Notes: generated from the sequence alone by a model not told the origin. A stretch of 64,000 bases of DNA from Galeruca laticollis (GCA_963921935.1 OY998180.1:112722183-112786182); one strand, 5' to 3'; numbered from the stretch's first letter, positions 1 to 11,737 are shown. Program-made: numbers and translations.

Positions 1-1309
1 TGGAAAAATATCTATAATACCCACAATTGTTTTCCAACCTGCCACTTTATAAGATAAAGGTGCAAAAGCAATAAAAATTTCATAATCAATGCTGAAACGT
101 CAGTCCCTTTTTCTTAATTTGGGTAAAATTTCCAATTAAGTTGAGTAAACATTTTAAAATCCAACAAAAAATATTCTTAAAAATATAGTCCTTGACGTAG
201 CATACTTCATACAAGATAATTATTTCTAGTCCCCGTTCTTGGCTTCGAAATGCTTTAGCGATTTTATAAAATAACCAGTAACAACGGCGTCATTATGAAA
301 ATAGGGAAAGAAAGTAATATTTTCCGTAGCATCTGGGTGAAACGGTTATATAATGATTACGTTAAGTTTATTTTTCTCCGTAAATAGATTTATTACTGAC
401 GCCCGATAAAGTGATGCTTTTGTCTGGATCTATTGTGGCAATTATTCAATAGAGCCGAAGAGACATTTGAAAATGAGAAAATTACTTTTCGCTACATGAT
501 AACTGAGATAGGAGTCAGTAACGTACGAGGAAAATTCCCCATATTCGAAAAATTGTGTTTTCTTTCTTTTCTTTCACTGGAAATTCGTAAAAATGTTTTG
601 TCCGACTCCGGAGTACGAGTGCGTATTCTATTCAAAAGTTATTTTCGAAATCTATATAAATGATTGGCTGTAAATACAGGGTGATTTTTTGGTAGTTCTT
701 TTCAGTGAATATTAATTAATAATTAAAATACGGAAATTTAGCTTTCCAATGTATCTAAGATATTTAGTGCCTGCTGCCATTTTAGGTTACACTTATATAT
801 TTTGGGTAGGACAACCTATAAACCAAACATCCGAAAAACACGAGCGTCAATTTTCAAGACATTCTGAATATTTAGAACACCCATAAGCAAACTGGGAAAA
901 ATGTGAAATCAATGTGGGCATTATATACATACACACAGTTTATATTTCACAGAAAATCAGATTATTTTGACGTAGGAGTTGAAATGCAATAACCTTATCT
1001 GAATACGAAGATAATGTACAAAGGTTTCTATATTATAAGTTGCAACAAAAAGCAAAACTGTATAATATGCGAATATCCGTGAGAAAACAAAATCCTTTAC
1101 AGTATCCAGAGAACTAAGAAGATGCAACCGCGCGATCTATGATCAGAGTGTGGTAGAAGTGATGTCATTCAAATATAACACGCACTAGGGATCTAAAGGA
1201 GGAAATAGGAGCCCAGACAACAAAGGCATGATTAATATGACGGTAATTATTTTTGTACATCTTCTGTTACTGTACTCATTACTATAGTTATATCTATGCT
1301 CACCTCCAT
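1..1309. other. AT-rich DNA, nothing recognised
   Basis: No reading frame here resembles a known protein and no RNA gene is visible. The only recurrent motif is an ACAGGGTG word near 678, also seen near 43014 and 48384, which resembles the end of small insect DNA transposons. No second end could be paired with it. Confidence 0.5.
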
Positions 1310-1525
1310 TATCATGGAATCATAGAAAATGATCGATTGGATATATACAATATAGCAGGGTACAACTTATATCATTATGATAGCAAATTAAATCAAAATG
1401 ATGGGCTGGTAGTATATGTTAAATCTGCTCACAATTTTGAACATAGTATTATAAAACTGGGACCAACCAATGCCATAAAAGTTACAATAGATATGCACAG
1501 TAATACTAGTATCCTAATTTTGGCG

Positions 1526-1528
<3 letters not shown>
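1310..1528 (+). pseudogene. LINE endonuclease fragment
   Basis: A short open stretch reads like part of the apurinic-type endonuclease domain of a non-LTR retrotransposon (LINE). The motif ENDRLDIYNIAGYNLYHYDS followed by NQNDGLVVYVKS is typical of insect LINE endonucleases in the part after the catalytic Glu. In an intact element this domain nicks target DNA to start target-primed reverse transcription. Neither the start of the domain nor any RT is present. The homology stops exactly where a (TA)n tract begins, so this is a truncated scrap of roughly 70 residues. The clade (jockey- or RTE-like) cannot be decided from so little. Confidence 0.7.

Positions 1529-1572
<44 letters not shown>
1527..1572. 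repeat. (TA)n microsatellite
   Basis: Pure TA dinucleotide tract that abruptly ends the LINE endonuclease fragment. The Ile/Tyr repeats in frames crossing it are artefacts of the repeat. Confidence 0.95.
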
Positions 1573-1576
<4 letters not shown>

Positions 1577-2232
1577 CGGAAAAAAATACAAAAAAACGAG
1601 AAATTTACGAAATGATATGTATTCAAAATAACAAAAATGCTGTTAATTCCAAAATAGACACAAACAATTTGAGCAAAATCTATCACAATTTGATTAATTA
1701 ACAAAAAAAAGTACAAATCCAATCCACAGCATACAATTGAATTACTTTTTATTATACGTAGTCATAATTTCTACACCCTCTACAAATTAATTCATTGTCC
1801 GTTCATGTTTAATGCATTAAATCGCAAAACAAAAACGATAATAGATAATAAAATACATCAATTATCAATCTTGAAGTTGTTGTTTGTGTACCTCCAACTA
1901 ATTGAGTTGTTTTATTCAGGTCAAGTTGTTAATAAATTTTAAAATGTGACGTTTCCACTATGTGGGTAAAAAGATTCTTGTTCCAAATATCTGTAAGTAG
2001 AATTTTATTTAAATTTTAACTATGTGTTTGAGACTTATTATGAACTGTGATTGTCACTAGGATTTTATATTGTAGTATTTTTGAAAAAGGCTCGAAAATC
2101 GGCCGAAACGTCAAGTAAATAAAATGTTATGAGATATATAGTTTGATGAATTCTGAAAATAAGGACCGAATCCCAAGAAATCGCTAAATGGAAATATATA
2201 TATAAATTGGTCCAAGAAAAATCCAAATACCT

Positions 2233-2277
<45 letters not shown>

Positions 2278-2681
2278 AAATAATCAACTTTGATAATTTT
2301 ATCTATGATTTATCTATGGTTTATCTATTGAATAGGGTAACCCAGGGTATAATTGAATGATTTTATTTAGTTATTAATTTAATGGTTTAATGGAGAGCAT
2401 GAGAAACTTACTCTCGTTGGGTTCAAGATAATTAAAATATATGAAATTTGTATTTACCAAATATTACCTTACCATTGTTTCCTACAAAAATACTGTGAGT
2501 AATAGCGCGGAACATACCCATTCAACCTCTAAGATATCATACCTTTGTATATCATCAACATATGACATGAATAAAATGCAGAAGAGTCAAGATTTAGTTT
2601 GTATAATTACGAATAAGCATCAAATTGAAAAACCTTAGAAATATGAAAGAAAAACTTCAGTTAAACAAATTATTATTACAA
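1573..2681. other. unassigned AT-rich DNA
   Basis: No gene is visible. It holds a PLE-end-like block (2080-2190) and a (TA)n tract (about 2236-2270). A short open frame at 2441-2638 resembles nothing known. Confidence 0.5.
2080..2190 (+). other. PLE-end-like block with degenerate hammerhead motif
   Basis: GAAACGTC at 2105-2112 follows a small hairpin (GGCTCG / CGGCC), then a downstream ACCGAATCCCAAGAA-like string. The same order of motifs occurs at 35299 and 39052. GAAAC after a short hairpin is the 3' half of the hammerhead ribozyme core that is known from Penelope-like elements. The CTGANGA half is mutated here, so self-cleavage is unlikely. Assignment to a PLE is inferred. Confidence 0.35.
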
Positions 2682-4218
2682 ACTACTATACAAATTGAAT
2701 ATTCTTATACTTAGAAAATAGTTATACGTGAAATTTGGCCAAATTAGTTATATATATATATATATATGTCTGAATTGTTTTTAAATGGTACCATATAAAT
2801 TATATATACACTGACCTGTTCATAACACTTGGAAGTCTCTTTATGTGCACTCTATTCCTGTTCTCCCCTCCTGGAATGAAGCTGGACTCTCTTCAAATCG
2901 TGGAAACCAATTCTATAGTTTGTATCGCAGGTAAGTCAAAATAATTCATTAAATTGTTCTTCAAACTTGACTCAAAATGTTTTACGATGATATTAAATGC
3001 TTTTTATCTAATACTTGTGACTCTCATGTAGGAATTTACTTAAAATTTACACATAGCGTCCCTTCTCAAATTCAATAATTGATAATTTCCACAAATAATT
3101 GTTATTTACAAATATTTTCTGCTCTAAATGTTTCTTAGGTTATACTTTATCATTTATATTCAGTTTTGACTTAAATTTCAAACAATTTTCACTTATTTTA
3201 GTTAAATTTTTAGAAAAATTTTCTTACATGTCCATTTTCATAAGCATCACACCACACACCTCTTTTTTGTTTTTTCAATGAACAAACTTTTGTTGCTAGT
3301 CTTGTTATTTGAAACAAAACACTAATCAGTTACTAGATATATCATATTCTTTCTATTGAATGTTTAATGTTTAATTTTATTATCTTACTCTTATTCCTAT
3401 TGTTATTCATTATTTGTGTAAAATTTCAAAATAATTATTTATACTTATTTACATGTGAACAATTTCCAAAATATATCTTATATTTATTTACAATGATAGT
3501 ATCTATCCCACTTTAAATTTAAAATATCAATGAATTTACGATCATTACGTCCTTAAAATCTTTCATAATGCCTTTCAATTCATTTCTTATATATAATTTA
3601 CCAATTATCTCATATGAACTTGTCCTATCATTTAATACAATTACATATTTTTAAACATTCCATCCGCTTTGCAAATATTCAATATTTCAAAATTCTAACT
3701 TACTTCTGTGGTTGAATATATTTTTATGTTTTTGTTCTATGTTACATGACATGAAGTTGTATGTATTGACAGTTCAATGATTTCATTTCAACAAATGTGA
3801 TAACTTGTCTGTATATTAGTATCAAATATCCTGTTTATTATCATCTAATAATAATTTCATGTTCTTTTCAGATTCATTTTGATATTCTAGATAAAATATA
3901 CAGATGATCAACTGTGCTGCTAATAAAACAATATGAATTTATAATTTACCAGGGATGGATTAAAATTTATGACTCATTGTTTACAACTGAAATCTAAGGT
4001 AACGATTTTCAATATTATTGATGTATTTATATAGTTATAAAGGATAATTGATATCATAGGTGTTTGATTTGGTATGAGATATATTTCTTACTTATAATTA
4101 TACGTATAAATGATAATTCTATCTGTCTGAAGAAAGTAATCTCTATTTACCATCTGACAAAGTTCAAATTTCATATATTTGTGTCTCATTCTCTTCAATA
4201 TTTGCTACGATAAGTTCA
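2682..4218 (-). repeat. 3' LTR
   Basis: About 1.54 kb and colinear with 7482-9029, with scattered substitutions and a shorter internal (TA)n at about 2752-2767. It directly follows a polypurine tract on the minus strand. The short open frames inside it (for example 3099-3281) occur in both copies but resemble no protein. Confidence 0.85.
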
Positions 4219-4232
4219 AATCCCCTCAAATT
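4219..4232 (-). other. Polypurine tract of the minus-strand LTR element
   Basis: On the minus strand TTTGAGGGGATT lies immediately before the TGAACT start of the 3' LTR. This is the usual place and composition of the primer for second-strand synthesis, and it supports the minus orientation. Confidence 0.6.
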
Positions 4233-4458
4233 TAAATTTAATAGATATTGACATGGTTAATTTTTGTTTAAATTTCAATTTCCCCAAAAACAAACTTATC
4301 GTTCCTTCACTATTTACTAGAAAAATAATTAGAAACTTCTATACTAATTCTTGGTTGTATAATTATACTACCTTAATCTACTATTTACAAACAACTTATT
4401 TTATATGAGTTTAAATACTTTTAACATTATCTATTCCTCATGTTTCACTACATATTAC

Positions 4459-4890
4459 TCAAGAATAAAATTTATAGATGTGTTCTATGTTAAAGATACC
4501 CCTTAATATTTTAGTACCTGGATATATTAAACGATAACTGTTTTTACCGTTTTCAGTATCTATGATATACGGACCTTCGAATGGATATAATAATGTAGCA
4601 CATTGTTCTTCATCTTTCTTTGGCATTCTTAAAGATTTGACAATCACCATATCACCCTTATTAAACTGAGTTATCCTACGTTTCTTTTTATCTTGTTTTA
4701 ATATACTTCTCAGCATTCCGTATTATTCTTCGATTAACCTTTTCGAGTACACTTGTCATTGTTGACTGTCTGTTTAAAATCCAGTGACGTTATGGTTGTA
4801 TCCCCTTCATAATATATGTTGGATTCTCACCCGTTACTCCGTGTAGTAATTCGTTTATAAATTTTTTTATTTTAAATCAATATTCACATC
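4459..4890 (-). pseudogene. Integrase C-terminal tail (gypsy type)
   Basis: The open part (4459-4716, 85 codons) matches the region after the catalytic core of Ty3/gypsy integrases. It has FNKGDMVIVKS (the conserved start of the small beta-barrel), then YPFEGPYIIDTENGKNSYRL and the closing IFNIEHIYKFY. Upstream on the same strand a broken frame reads NELLHGVTGENPTYIMKG, the region after the catalytic Glu where a host-element 'thg.tP' motif normally lies. The two parts are joined through stops and frameshifts. The D,D,E core is absent. The tail sits just inside the 3' LTR, as expected for the last domain of pol with no env gene following. Confidence 0.7.
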
Positions 4891-5924
4891 TTCAAATGCA
4901 GATTTTGGATTCTCATTCATGATTATTCTATTATTATTTCATAAAATATACTTAATTTGTCTCATCGTCAATTCAAATATTCATAACATCCCTACTTTTA
5001 ATTCTCCCTACTACTCATATCCATACTAATACTTGCTCATATATCATATTCATATTTCAACATTTTTATTATACTTTATTTTATATACTCATCATTTCAT
5101 ATTTCATTTTACATATTCATTTTTCATTATAATTAAACATTTCTTAAATTCATATTTATATATCTCAGTATTAATTTCGTTATTCTTCCATATACCTCCA
5201 AATATTCTATAAATATCAATTGACATCAAAACATCATCTCATATATTCTAATCTATATAATTCATCTAACTATCTCCTTTCTTCTCATTTGTTTAATTGT
5301 TGTGTCTTATTCCATTTATTTTCTAAATATGTAAAAATCTATTTAATATTTTTAGTTGTACACAATTTCATCCCCTCTATCTTATATCTTCCTGTTTTAT
5401 TTCTATATAAAGCCAGTACTTCATCTAATTTATTTATCATTACTTATTTGTTTGCCCTGTTTGAATTTCCCTCTGTATACTCTAAACTATTTATTCCATT
5501 CTAAGTTTCACCTAATAAGTTCCGATTTTTATTATATGATATGTATTATATATATTTTTTTATTTTTTTTTAGATTCTTAATAAAGAAGTGTGAAGAATC
5601 GTTTGGAATATCATCTGCTTAATCAACAAAGAACACGATCTATCCTATAATATTATCTAGCATGATATACTTAATTAATATTGAATTTTTTTTAATCTAT
5701 ACTTATGTCTATTATTTTATTTACAGCTTTTCCTGACCTAACCTATCTCTATCTTTGTACATTGTTTATAATAAAAAATTTTATCTTAACTTCGTTTCTG
5801 TTTTTTTTATAATTGTTATGTGATATTAATAAATTTATCTTCCAGTTTATTTTATTATCCTTTTCCTGTCCATTCCATAGCTTTTTCATTTCCAAACTTC
5901 CTTCCAATCATCATGTTATACTAT
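4891..5924. other. AT-rich interior of the LTR element
   Basis: Where protease, RT and RNase H should lie there is about 1 kb of T-rich (plus strand) sequence. Small frames here (such as 5220-5504) are hydrophobic strings of T-rich codons and resemble nothing. It may be unrelated filler or heavily decayed pol. Confidence 0.4.
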
Positions 5925-6655
5925 TTAATTTACTATTCTTTTCCTAACTTTTTGTTGATATTCGTCTCTTGTTGTTTGTTTCTCATTACACTTCTGAATC
6001 TTCTTTCCGTTCTCTATCGTATCCTCCTTAATTTTGCAGTCCCATATCTCATTAATTCCTTCCAATAAATCCAATAAAATCTGTGTCTCAAATTCTTCCA
6101 CATTATTCATTTCATTCATTATTATTTTGATGAAAGCATTTGTGTAGATTATATTCATTTTATCATCACATTTTATTCTTATTGGTACATAGTTATTATA
6201 AAATTCTCTTAGGCATCCTATATCTCTTACATTTCCCCTCATATTTGCTCTACTGTGTCTTTCAATCTTCGGTTCATCTCACGTACTTCCTTGTGATATT
6301 GACTATCCATCGTTTTAATATCGAATTTAACACCTACATCCATATTTCCATTGTATATGATTCCTCCTCCATTTCTTCTCACAGTATCCTCCATTTCTTC
6401 CACCGTTTCCTGTAATTTCCTATTCATCTCTTCTAATTCTCTATTAAATGATCCACCCATAACTTCTGACCTTTTTTCATATGTTCCTGTTTGTTCCTCC
6501 AGTCTAACATTCAAATCCTGGACTTTCTGATCCACCTTCTGTATTATTTCTTCATTTGTTTGACCTTGTACTTTTATATGTTCCACTTCTCGAATTATAT
6601 TTTCATTTTGTTTATTGACTTCTAGTACAATAGTTCCTGATAAATTTTCTTCCAA
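5925..6655 (-). pseudogene. gag-like region, central and C-terminal part
   Basis: Two overlapping frames (6239-6655 and 5925-6242) continue the coiled-coil protein that starts at 7281. The first is rich in E/K/Q heptads and contains YNGNMDVGVKFD, which recalls the entry to the capsid domain of gypsy gag. The second (RDIGCLREFYNNY, later a basic run RDEYQQKVRKRIVN) looks like a basic C-terminus. No CCHC zinc knuckle is visible. Assignment to gag rests on position and composition, not on a clear domain match. Frameshifts separate the pieces. Confidence 0.45.
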
Positions 6656-6696
6656 ATCTCTACCCCATTCTTGAATTTCTTGATCAACATGTTTTT

Positions 6697-7281
6697 CTAT
6701 TTCTTCCCATATTTGGTTCCATTTTCTTGAATCTCCGTTCTTAAATTTTTATTTTGATCTTCCAATTTTTGTTGCACCTTATCGATTCTTCCTTTAAATT
6801 CTTCATTTTCCATCCTAAGTTTCTTAAATTCCTTGATACTTTCTAATTTCACATCTTCAATTTTCTTTTCCAATTTGTCTATGTTCCCACTCATTTTATC
6901 CATCTTCCCATTTAAGCTCCCCTCTATTCTATTTATATTTCCATTCAAGTCATCCTTCATATTGTCCATCTTTTCATTCATAGTACTTATGTTTCTATTT
7001 ATACTCTTTATACTGGCAACTAATTGTTGCATCATGTCCATCATATGATCATCTCTACCTGTTCTTGTTGGCGCTTCCTGTCTCCTATCTATTCCTTCTT
7101 CTTCAGCTTCTTCATCTCCTGTCGAGTCTTCCTCTGGTACATTTCCTTCAGGTTGTTGTCCCTGTTCTAAATAGTGTACTTGGAAATCTCCTCTACCATG
7201 CCTTCTTTCTTCTCGTTCCTCTTCCGATCCGCTATCCGTACCTACCTGTTTTCCGTCCCTTAACATCATTCTCTTTTCCAT
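6697..7281 (-). CDS. gag-like coiled-coil protein, N-terminal part
   Basis: A 194-residue frame starts MEKRMMLRDGKQVG, an opening seen in insect gypsy gag proteins. An acidic low-complexity stretch follows (EEEREERR, EEDSTGDEEAEEE, about residues 20-65). From about residue 80 to the end there is a long coiled coil with repeated M/I/L heptads (for example NISTMNEKMDNMKDDLNGN). The chosen ATG is the first after the primer-binding region and lies about 170 bp inside the 5' LTR. It would act in particle assembly. It ends at a stop while the coiled coil continues in another frame downstream, so the original protein was longer. A structural coiled-coil protein of another kind cannot be excluded. 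Confidence 0.5.
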   Translation of the reverse strand: MEKRMMLRDGKQVGTDSGSEEEREERRHGRGDFQVHYLEQGQQPEGNVPEEDSTGDEEAEEEGIDRRQEAPTRTGRDDHMMDMMQQLVASIKSINRNISTMNEKMDNMKDDLNGNINRIEGSLNGKMDKMSGNIDKLEKKIEDVKLESIKEFKKLRMENEEFKGRIDKVQQKLEDQNKNLRTEIQENGTKYGKK

Positions 7282-7448
7282 TTTATATTTTTAATATAAT
7301 CAATAAAATTTTACTATTGTTTGTATATAATTTTAATTATTTTCTTATCAACAGTCTACCAAATTTTTTTTTAACTCGCTCCTCACGTTTTTTGGTGTCA
7401 ATTATAATTATATTTTATGATATTATTGGATATTTAATTGCCTAATTG

Positions 7449-7467
7449 CCCCACGTTTCGGGTGCTA
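7449..7467 (-). other. Primer-binding-site-like sequence
   Basis: On the minus strand CACCCGAAACGTGGGGC lies about 14 nt inside the end of the 5' LTR repeat. It resembles lysine-tRNA-type primer sites of insect retroelements, which share the CAACGTGGGGC ending. The gap to the LTR repeat end is unexplained. Confidence 0.45.
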
Positions 7468-7481
7468 TTTATAATATTTAT

Positions 7482-7545
7482 ACTACTATACAAATTGAAT
7501 ATTCTTATACTTAGAAAAAAGTTATACGTGAAATTTGGCCAAATT

Positions 7546-7596
<51 letters not shown>

Positions 7597-9029
7597 TGAA
7601 TTGTTTTTAAATGGTACCATATAAATTATATATACACTGACCTGTTCATAACACTTGGAAGTCTCTTTATGTGCACTTTATTCCTGTTCTCCCCTCCTGG
7701 AATTCAAATCGTGGAAACCAATTCTATAGTTTATATCGCAGGTAAGTCAAAATAATTCATTAAATTGTTCTTCAAACTTGACTCAAAATGTTTTACGATG
7801 ATATTAAATGCTTTTTATCTAATACTTGTGACTCTCATGTAGGAATTTACTTAAAATTTACACATAGCGTCCCTTCTCAAATTCAATAATAGATAGTTTC
7901 CACAAATAATTGTTATTTACAAATTTTTTCTGCTCTAAATGTTTCTTAGGTTATACTTTATCATTTATATTCAGTTTTGACTTAAATTTCAAACAATTCT
8001 CACTTATTTTAGTTAAATTTTTAGAAAAATTTTCTTACATGTCCATTTTCATAAGCATCACATCACACACCTCTTTTTTGTTTTTTCAATCAACGAACTT
8101 TTGTTGCTAGTCTTGTTATTTGAAACAAAACACTAATCAGTTAATAGATATATCATATTCTCTCTATTGAATGTTCAATGTTTAATTTTATTATCTTACT
8201 CTTATTCCTATTGTTATTCATTATTTGTGTAAAATTTCAAAATAATTCTTTATACCTATTTACATGTGAACAATTTCCAAAATATATCTTATATTTATTT
8301 ACAATGATAGTATCTATCCCACTTTAAATTTAAAATATCAATGAATTTACAATCATTACGTCCTTAAAATCTTTCATAATGCCTTTCAATTCATTTCTTA
8401 TATATAATTTACCAATTATCTCATATGAACTTGTCCTATCATTTAATACAATTACATATTTTTAAACATTACATCCGCTTTGCAAATATTCAATATTTCA
8501 AAATTCTAACTTACTTCTGTGGTTGAATATATTTCTATGTTTTTGTTCTATGTTACATGACCTGAAGTTGTATGTATTGACAGTTCAATGATTTCATTTC
8601 AACAAATGTGATAACTGGTCTGTATATTAGTATCAAATATCCTGTTTATTATCATCAAATAATAATTTCATGTTCTTTTCAGATTTATTTTGATATTCTA
8701 GATAAAATATACAGATGATTAACTGTGCTGCTAATAAAACAATATGAATTTATAATTTACCAGGGATGGATTAAATTTTATGACTCATTGTTTACAACTA
8801 AAATCTAAGGTAACGATTTTCAATATTATTGATGTATTTATATAGTAATAAAGGATAATTGATATCATAGGTGTTTGAGTTGGTATGAGATATATTTTTT
8901 ACTTATAATTATACGTATAAATGATAATTCTATCTGTCTGAAGAAAGTAATCTCTATTTACCATCTGACAAAGTTCAAATTTCATATATTTGTGTCTCAT
9001 TCTCTTCAATATTTGCTACGATGAGTTCA
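7482..9029 (-). repeat. 5' LTR
   Basis: About 1.55 kb repeat of 2682-4218. It carries a longer (TA)n (about 7550-7592) and lacks a short stretch present near 2880 in the other copy. Differences between the two copies are scattered, so the insertion is not recent. Confidence 0.85.
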
Positions 9030-9055
9030 ATATATATATATATATATATATATAC
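9030..9055. repeat. (TA)n at the junction of two LTR elements
   Basis: The minus-strand element ends on one side and the BEL LTR begins on the other, with only TA repeats between them. Confidence 0.9.
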
Positions 9056-9591
9056 TGTTCAAGATTGTAAAATCTTGAAATTTATTCGTTTATGATATCT
9101 TTAGAATATATGAGATATTTGTATGAGTCCTTTTTTTATTGTATATATTTAAGGCGTAAATTCATTTTAGTTAATAGCTTTGTAGAAATATGTTGCAGAA
9201 TTGATAAGATCTTTCTATTGTAGTAAATTCAAAGGATATTTTAATTTTATTTTCAGAATGCTTTGTAAATATCACGTTTTCCAACAATGATTGTAAATTC
9301 TTTTGTATGGGCAGATGAATGACACCTTTTTGAAAGTCGACATTGTCCTATAGTTAAGAAGTGAGAAAAAAGCACGTTTCACCCTATTTGTATATTGGAT
9401 TGTAAAAACCCCAAATTTAGTGTCAATTCTGCATGAATTTTATGGTAGAGGTTCGGAAGACATGAAAGACATTTTTGAATTACCTTTCTAAGTAAGAAGG
9501 TTACAATTGTTATTGTAGTATTCCATAGAAACTTAACTTACTATTGGCGGCACCCATAGTTGATTCTTGTCTGGGAACCCAACAAGTCAAG
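9056..9591 (+). repeat. BEL 5' LTR, first half
   Basis: Colinear with the first 534 bp of the LTR copies at 20175 and 59590. It is interrupted by the gypsy insertion after ...AAGTCAAG and resumes at 15998. Confidence 0.9.
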
Positions 9592-10049
9592 TGTAGTGAT
9601 CCCTAAAAGACATTAAAGACAAAAGGACACTACGTTAGAAATAATAATATTCAATCTAATAATAATTATAGTATTTAAGGAGCATCGGCCGACCATACTC
9701 AATGTCATTCACCAAAGAAAGATTGTTTTTGTTATTTTATAAACAGACATGTATAGTTTACATATCGAGGTCGGCTGTGCGAGAAAAACACAACTATGTT
9801 TCCTATATAATGGATGTGAACGAACCAGGATGAGATTATTATTATTATTGTTATTAATACTTCGAATAAGTCGTTTGATATAGTAGTGTATTTTTAATGT
9901 ATTAAACTTGAACCCAGTGATTTTATAAATGTGTCGTTGTTTATTTTGTTCCCGAACACAGGTTGCAAGGTAAGGGGTCTCTTCCATAATAATATGCCCT
10001 TATGGTAAACATCGAGTATACGAGGGACCCTCACTAAGTAACCACCACA
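9592..10049 (+). repeat. gypsy-1 5' LTR
   Basis: 458 bp, TG...CA ends. The 92-codon minus frame inside it is also present, altered, in the other LTR and looks non-coding. Confidence 0.93.
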
Positions 10050-10067
10050 TGGCGATCCTGCGGAACT
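10050..10067 (+). other. gypsy-1 primer-binding site
   Basis: TGGCGATCCTGCGGAACT starts directly at the LTR end. TGG is the complement of a tRNA CCA end. A second ATGGCGATCCTGG copy lies at about 10107. The tRNA species was not identified. Confidence 0.55.
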
Positions 10068-10266
10068 AATGGTAAAATTAATGGTAAAATATACATGGCC
10101 ACTACATGGCGATCCTGGCCAGATATCGCCACTACATGGTTATGGTAAAATTAAAAGTATAATAATTATCCTGTAAAGTAAATGATAAGTTATGGTACAA
10201 TTGATGTTATAAAGATAGAACTATATGGTTTTCTACTTAAATTTGGGACCTTGGAGAAAAGAAACA

Positions 10267-10500
10267 ATGGGAGGTTCATCAACCAAACAAGAAGCAAAAG
10301 AAACAGGAATTGTCAATAACACTTTCATGGTACAGCAAGATAATGTTGCGATGCACATCATGGTATTACTATACATTATAACAATAGCTTTTATTTTCAA
10401 ATTCATTTGGTCAGTATGGAAAACACACCGGAGAGCGTTGAAAAGAGATATCAACAGAAGCAATGCAATAAAGCAGGCAACAGGAACTCTCACCGTATAA
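10267..10500 (+). CDS. Small N-myristoylated single-pass membrane protein upstream of gag
   Basis: The frame is open from 10225, but the ATG at 10267 is the better start. It gives MGGSSTKQEA, a strong N-myristoylation sequence (Gly2, small residues, Thr6, Lys7). The 77-residue product has a polar N-terminus, one membrane segment at about residues 32-50 (HIMVLLYIITIAFIFKFIW) and a basic tail (KTHRRALKRDINRS), which predicts a cytoplasmic C-terminus by the positive-inside rule. It lies between the PBS and gag and ends 55 bp before gag, so it may be translated first from the genomic RNA. I recall similar small upstream frames in some insect gypsy elements, but no function that I can name. It is intact while gag is broken. 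It might help target particles to membranes; that is inference. Confidence 0.6.
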   Translation: MGGSSTKQEAKETGIVNNTFMVQQDNVAMHIMVLLYIITIAFIFKFIWSVWKTHRRALKRDINRSNAIKQATGTLTV

Positions 10501-10555
10501 ATAATTTGTAAGTACACATGCATTCTATTCTTATGAACAAAGTTTTTTTTCTTAA

Positions 10556-11737
10556 ATGTCAATAACGTGGGAAGATTTTAAGAATAAATTACGATTGATT
10601 GTAGAAGAAGTTAATAAACAGGGGAAAAGGGTTTTGAAGAAAGAAACTCCTAAAAATCCTGATATACATATAGAAGTAATTAGTAGCATAATAGGTCTTT
10701 ACAATAATTTTACTAGATTAATAGCCAAGAATTGGAAAAAATTTGAATTCAATACAACAAGAGACTTGTGAAAGTTATTCAAGTAGGATTAGGGATAAAG
10801 CTGAAAGGGCATTTCAAGCGTAAAATTGTATTATAGACATACCTAACTCTATATTTGAGGAAATTAATGCGGTTGAATTACAAACAATAAGCAAACAGTT
10901 GAAAATGGCGACAAGTATGAACGATTTTTTTTAATTTTGCGAGTAAAGTTTTACCGAATGAGTTTAACGGCGAAGCAAGTAAATTACAGTCATTCTTAGA
11001 CTCATTGGATTTACTACAGACAAATACGAATGGTAATGAGGAAAATGCTATCCTATTGATAAAAACGAGATTAACAGGAAAAGCTAGAAGCTTAATCACA
11101 ACGGAAAACTTCATTGCAGACATCAAAGATAAACTTAAAGCAGGGATAAGAGGAGACAATCCAAGCCTTCTCCTAGCGAAACTGAGCAGAATAAGACAGA
11201 ACGGAAAGGATGTAACACAGTATGCAACAGAAATAGAGAAAACTGGCGGAAAGATTACAGGCAGCATACATATCGGAAGGGATGCCTGAAAGACTAGCTG
11301 AGAAATATACGAAAGAAGCAACGATTAAGGCAGTAACTATGAATGCCGCAACGGATGCAAGTAAAACGATAATTGCAGCGGGAAGTTTTGAAACAACACA
11401 AGAAGTATTATCAAAATTGGTTTCAGTAGAAGGTATAGTAGGACAACAACACGTCTTACATATGAAAGATAACAGGAATTTCTTCAGGAAATCAAACTTT
11501 GACTTTAGGAATAACCACCGGAGAGGAAACAACAGAGGATTTTACAATGATAATCAGTCAAGAGGAACATTTAGACAGTATAATCAAGGAAACAACTACG
11601 GCAGATACGAAAATTTTAATAAATATAAGAAATACAATAATAATGGAAATTACAATAGTCAAGCTAAAAGTAACGTAAGAATATGTGAAATAGAAAATGA
11701 AGAAGCAAGAGAGAATCAGAAACAATTGGGGTTTTGA
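10556..11737 (+). pseudogene. gypsy-1 gag
   Basis: Starts MSITWEDFKNKL at 10556, a typical opening for this gag family, whose product packages the RNA in cytoplasmic particles. The first frame stops at 10769-10771. Homology continues through a stop and a frameshift at an eight-T run near 10925. The capsid region resumes at about 10935 as VLPNEFNGEASKLQSFLDSL with the conserved LLIKTRLTGKAR, to 11289. A further shift leads into MPERLAEKYTKEATIKAV and a C-terminus (about 11470-11700) rich in Asn, Arg, Gly and Tyr (NNHRRGNNRGFYNDNQSRG). No CCHC knuckle is present; this basic RG/N-rich tail probably does the RNA binding. Part of the tail (11611-11678) is the donor of a 68-bp insertion in the BEL pol. 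Confidence 0.8.

Larger units (their letters stand above)
2682..9029 (-). mobile_element. Minus-strand LTR retrotransposon, pol mostly deleted
   Basis: Two direct repeats of about 1.54 kb flank a 3.3 kb centre. Read on the minus strand the order is LTR, PBS-like sequence, gag-like coiled-coil frames, integrase tail, polypurine tract, LTR, which is the order of a gypsy-type element. Protease, RT, RNase H and the integrase catalytic core were not found. The centre between gag and integrase is about 1 kb of AT-rich DNA, so the copy is a deletion derivative. LTRs begin TGAACT on the minus strand, but the other end is ...AGT rather than CA, so the exact boundary is uncertain. No clear target duplication was found, because one flank is (TA)n. 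Confidence 0.75.

Noticed and set aside
5220..6068. Hydrophobic plus-strand frames in the minus-strand LTR element
   Set aside because: Composition follows from T-rich DNA, and gag-like frames and the integrase tail lie on the other strand.
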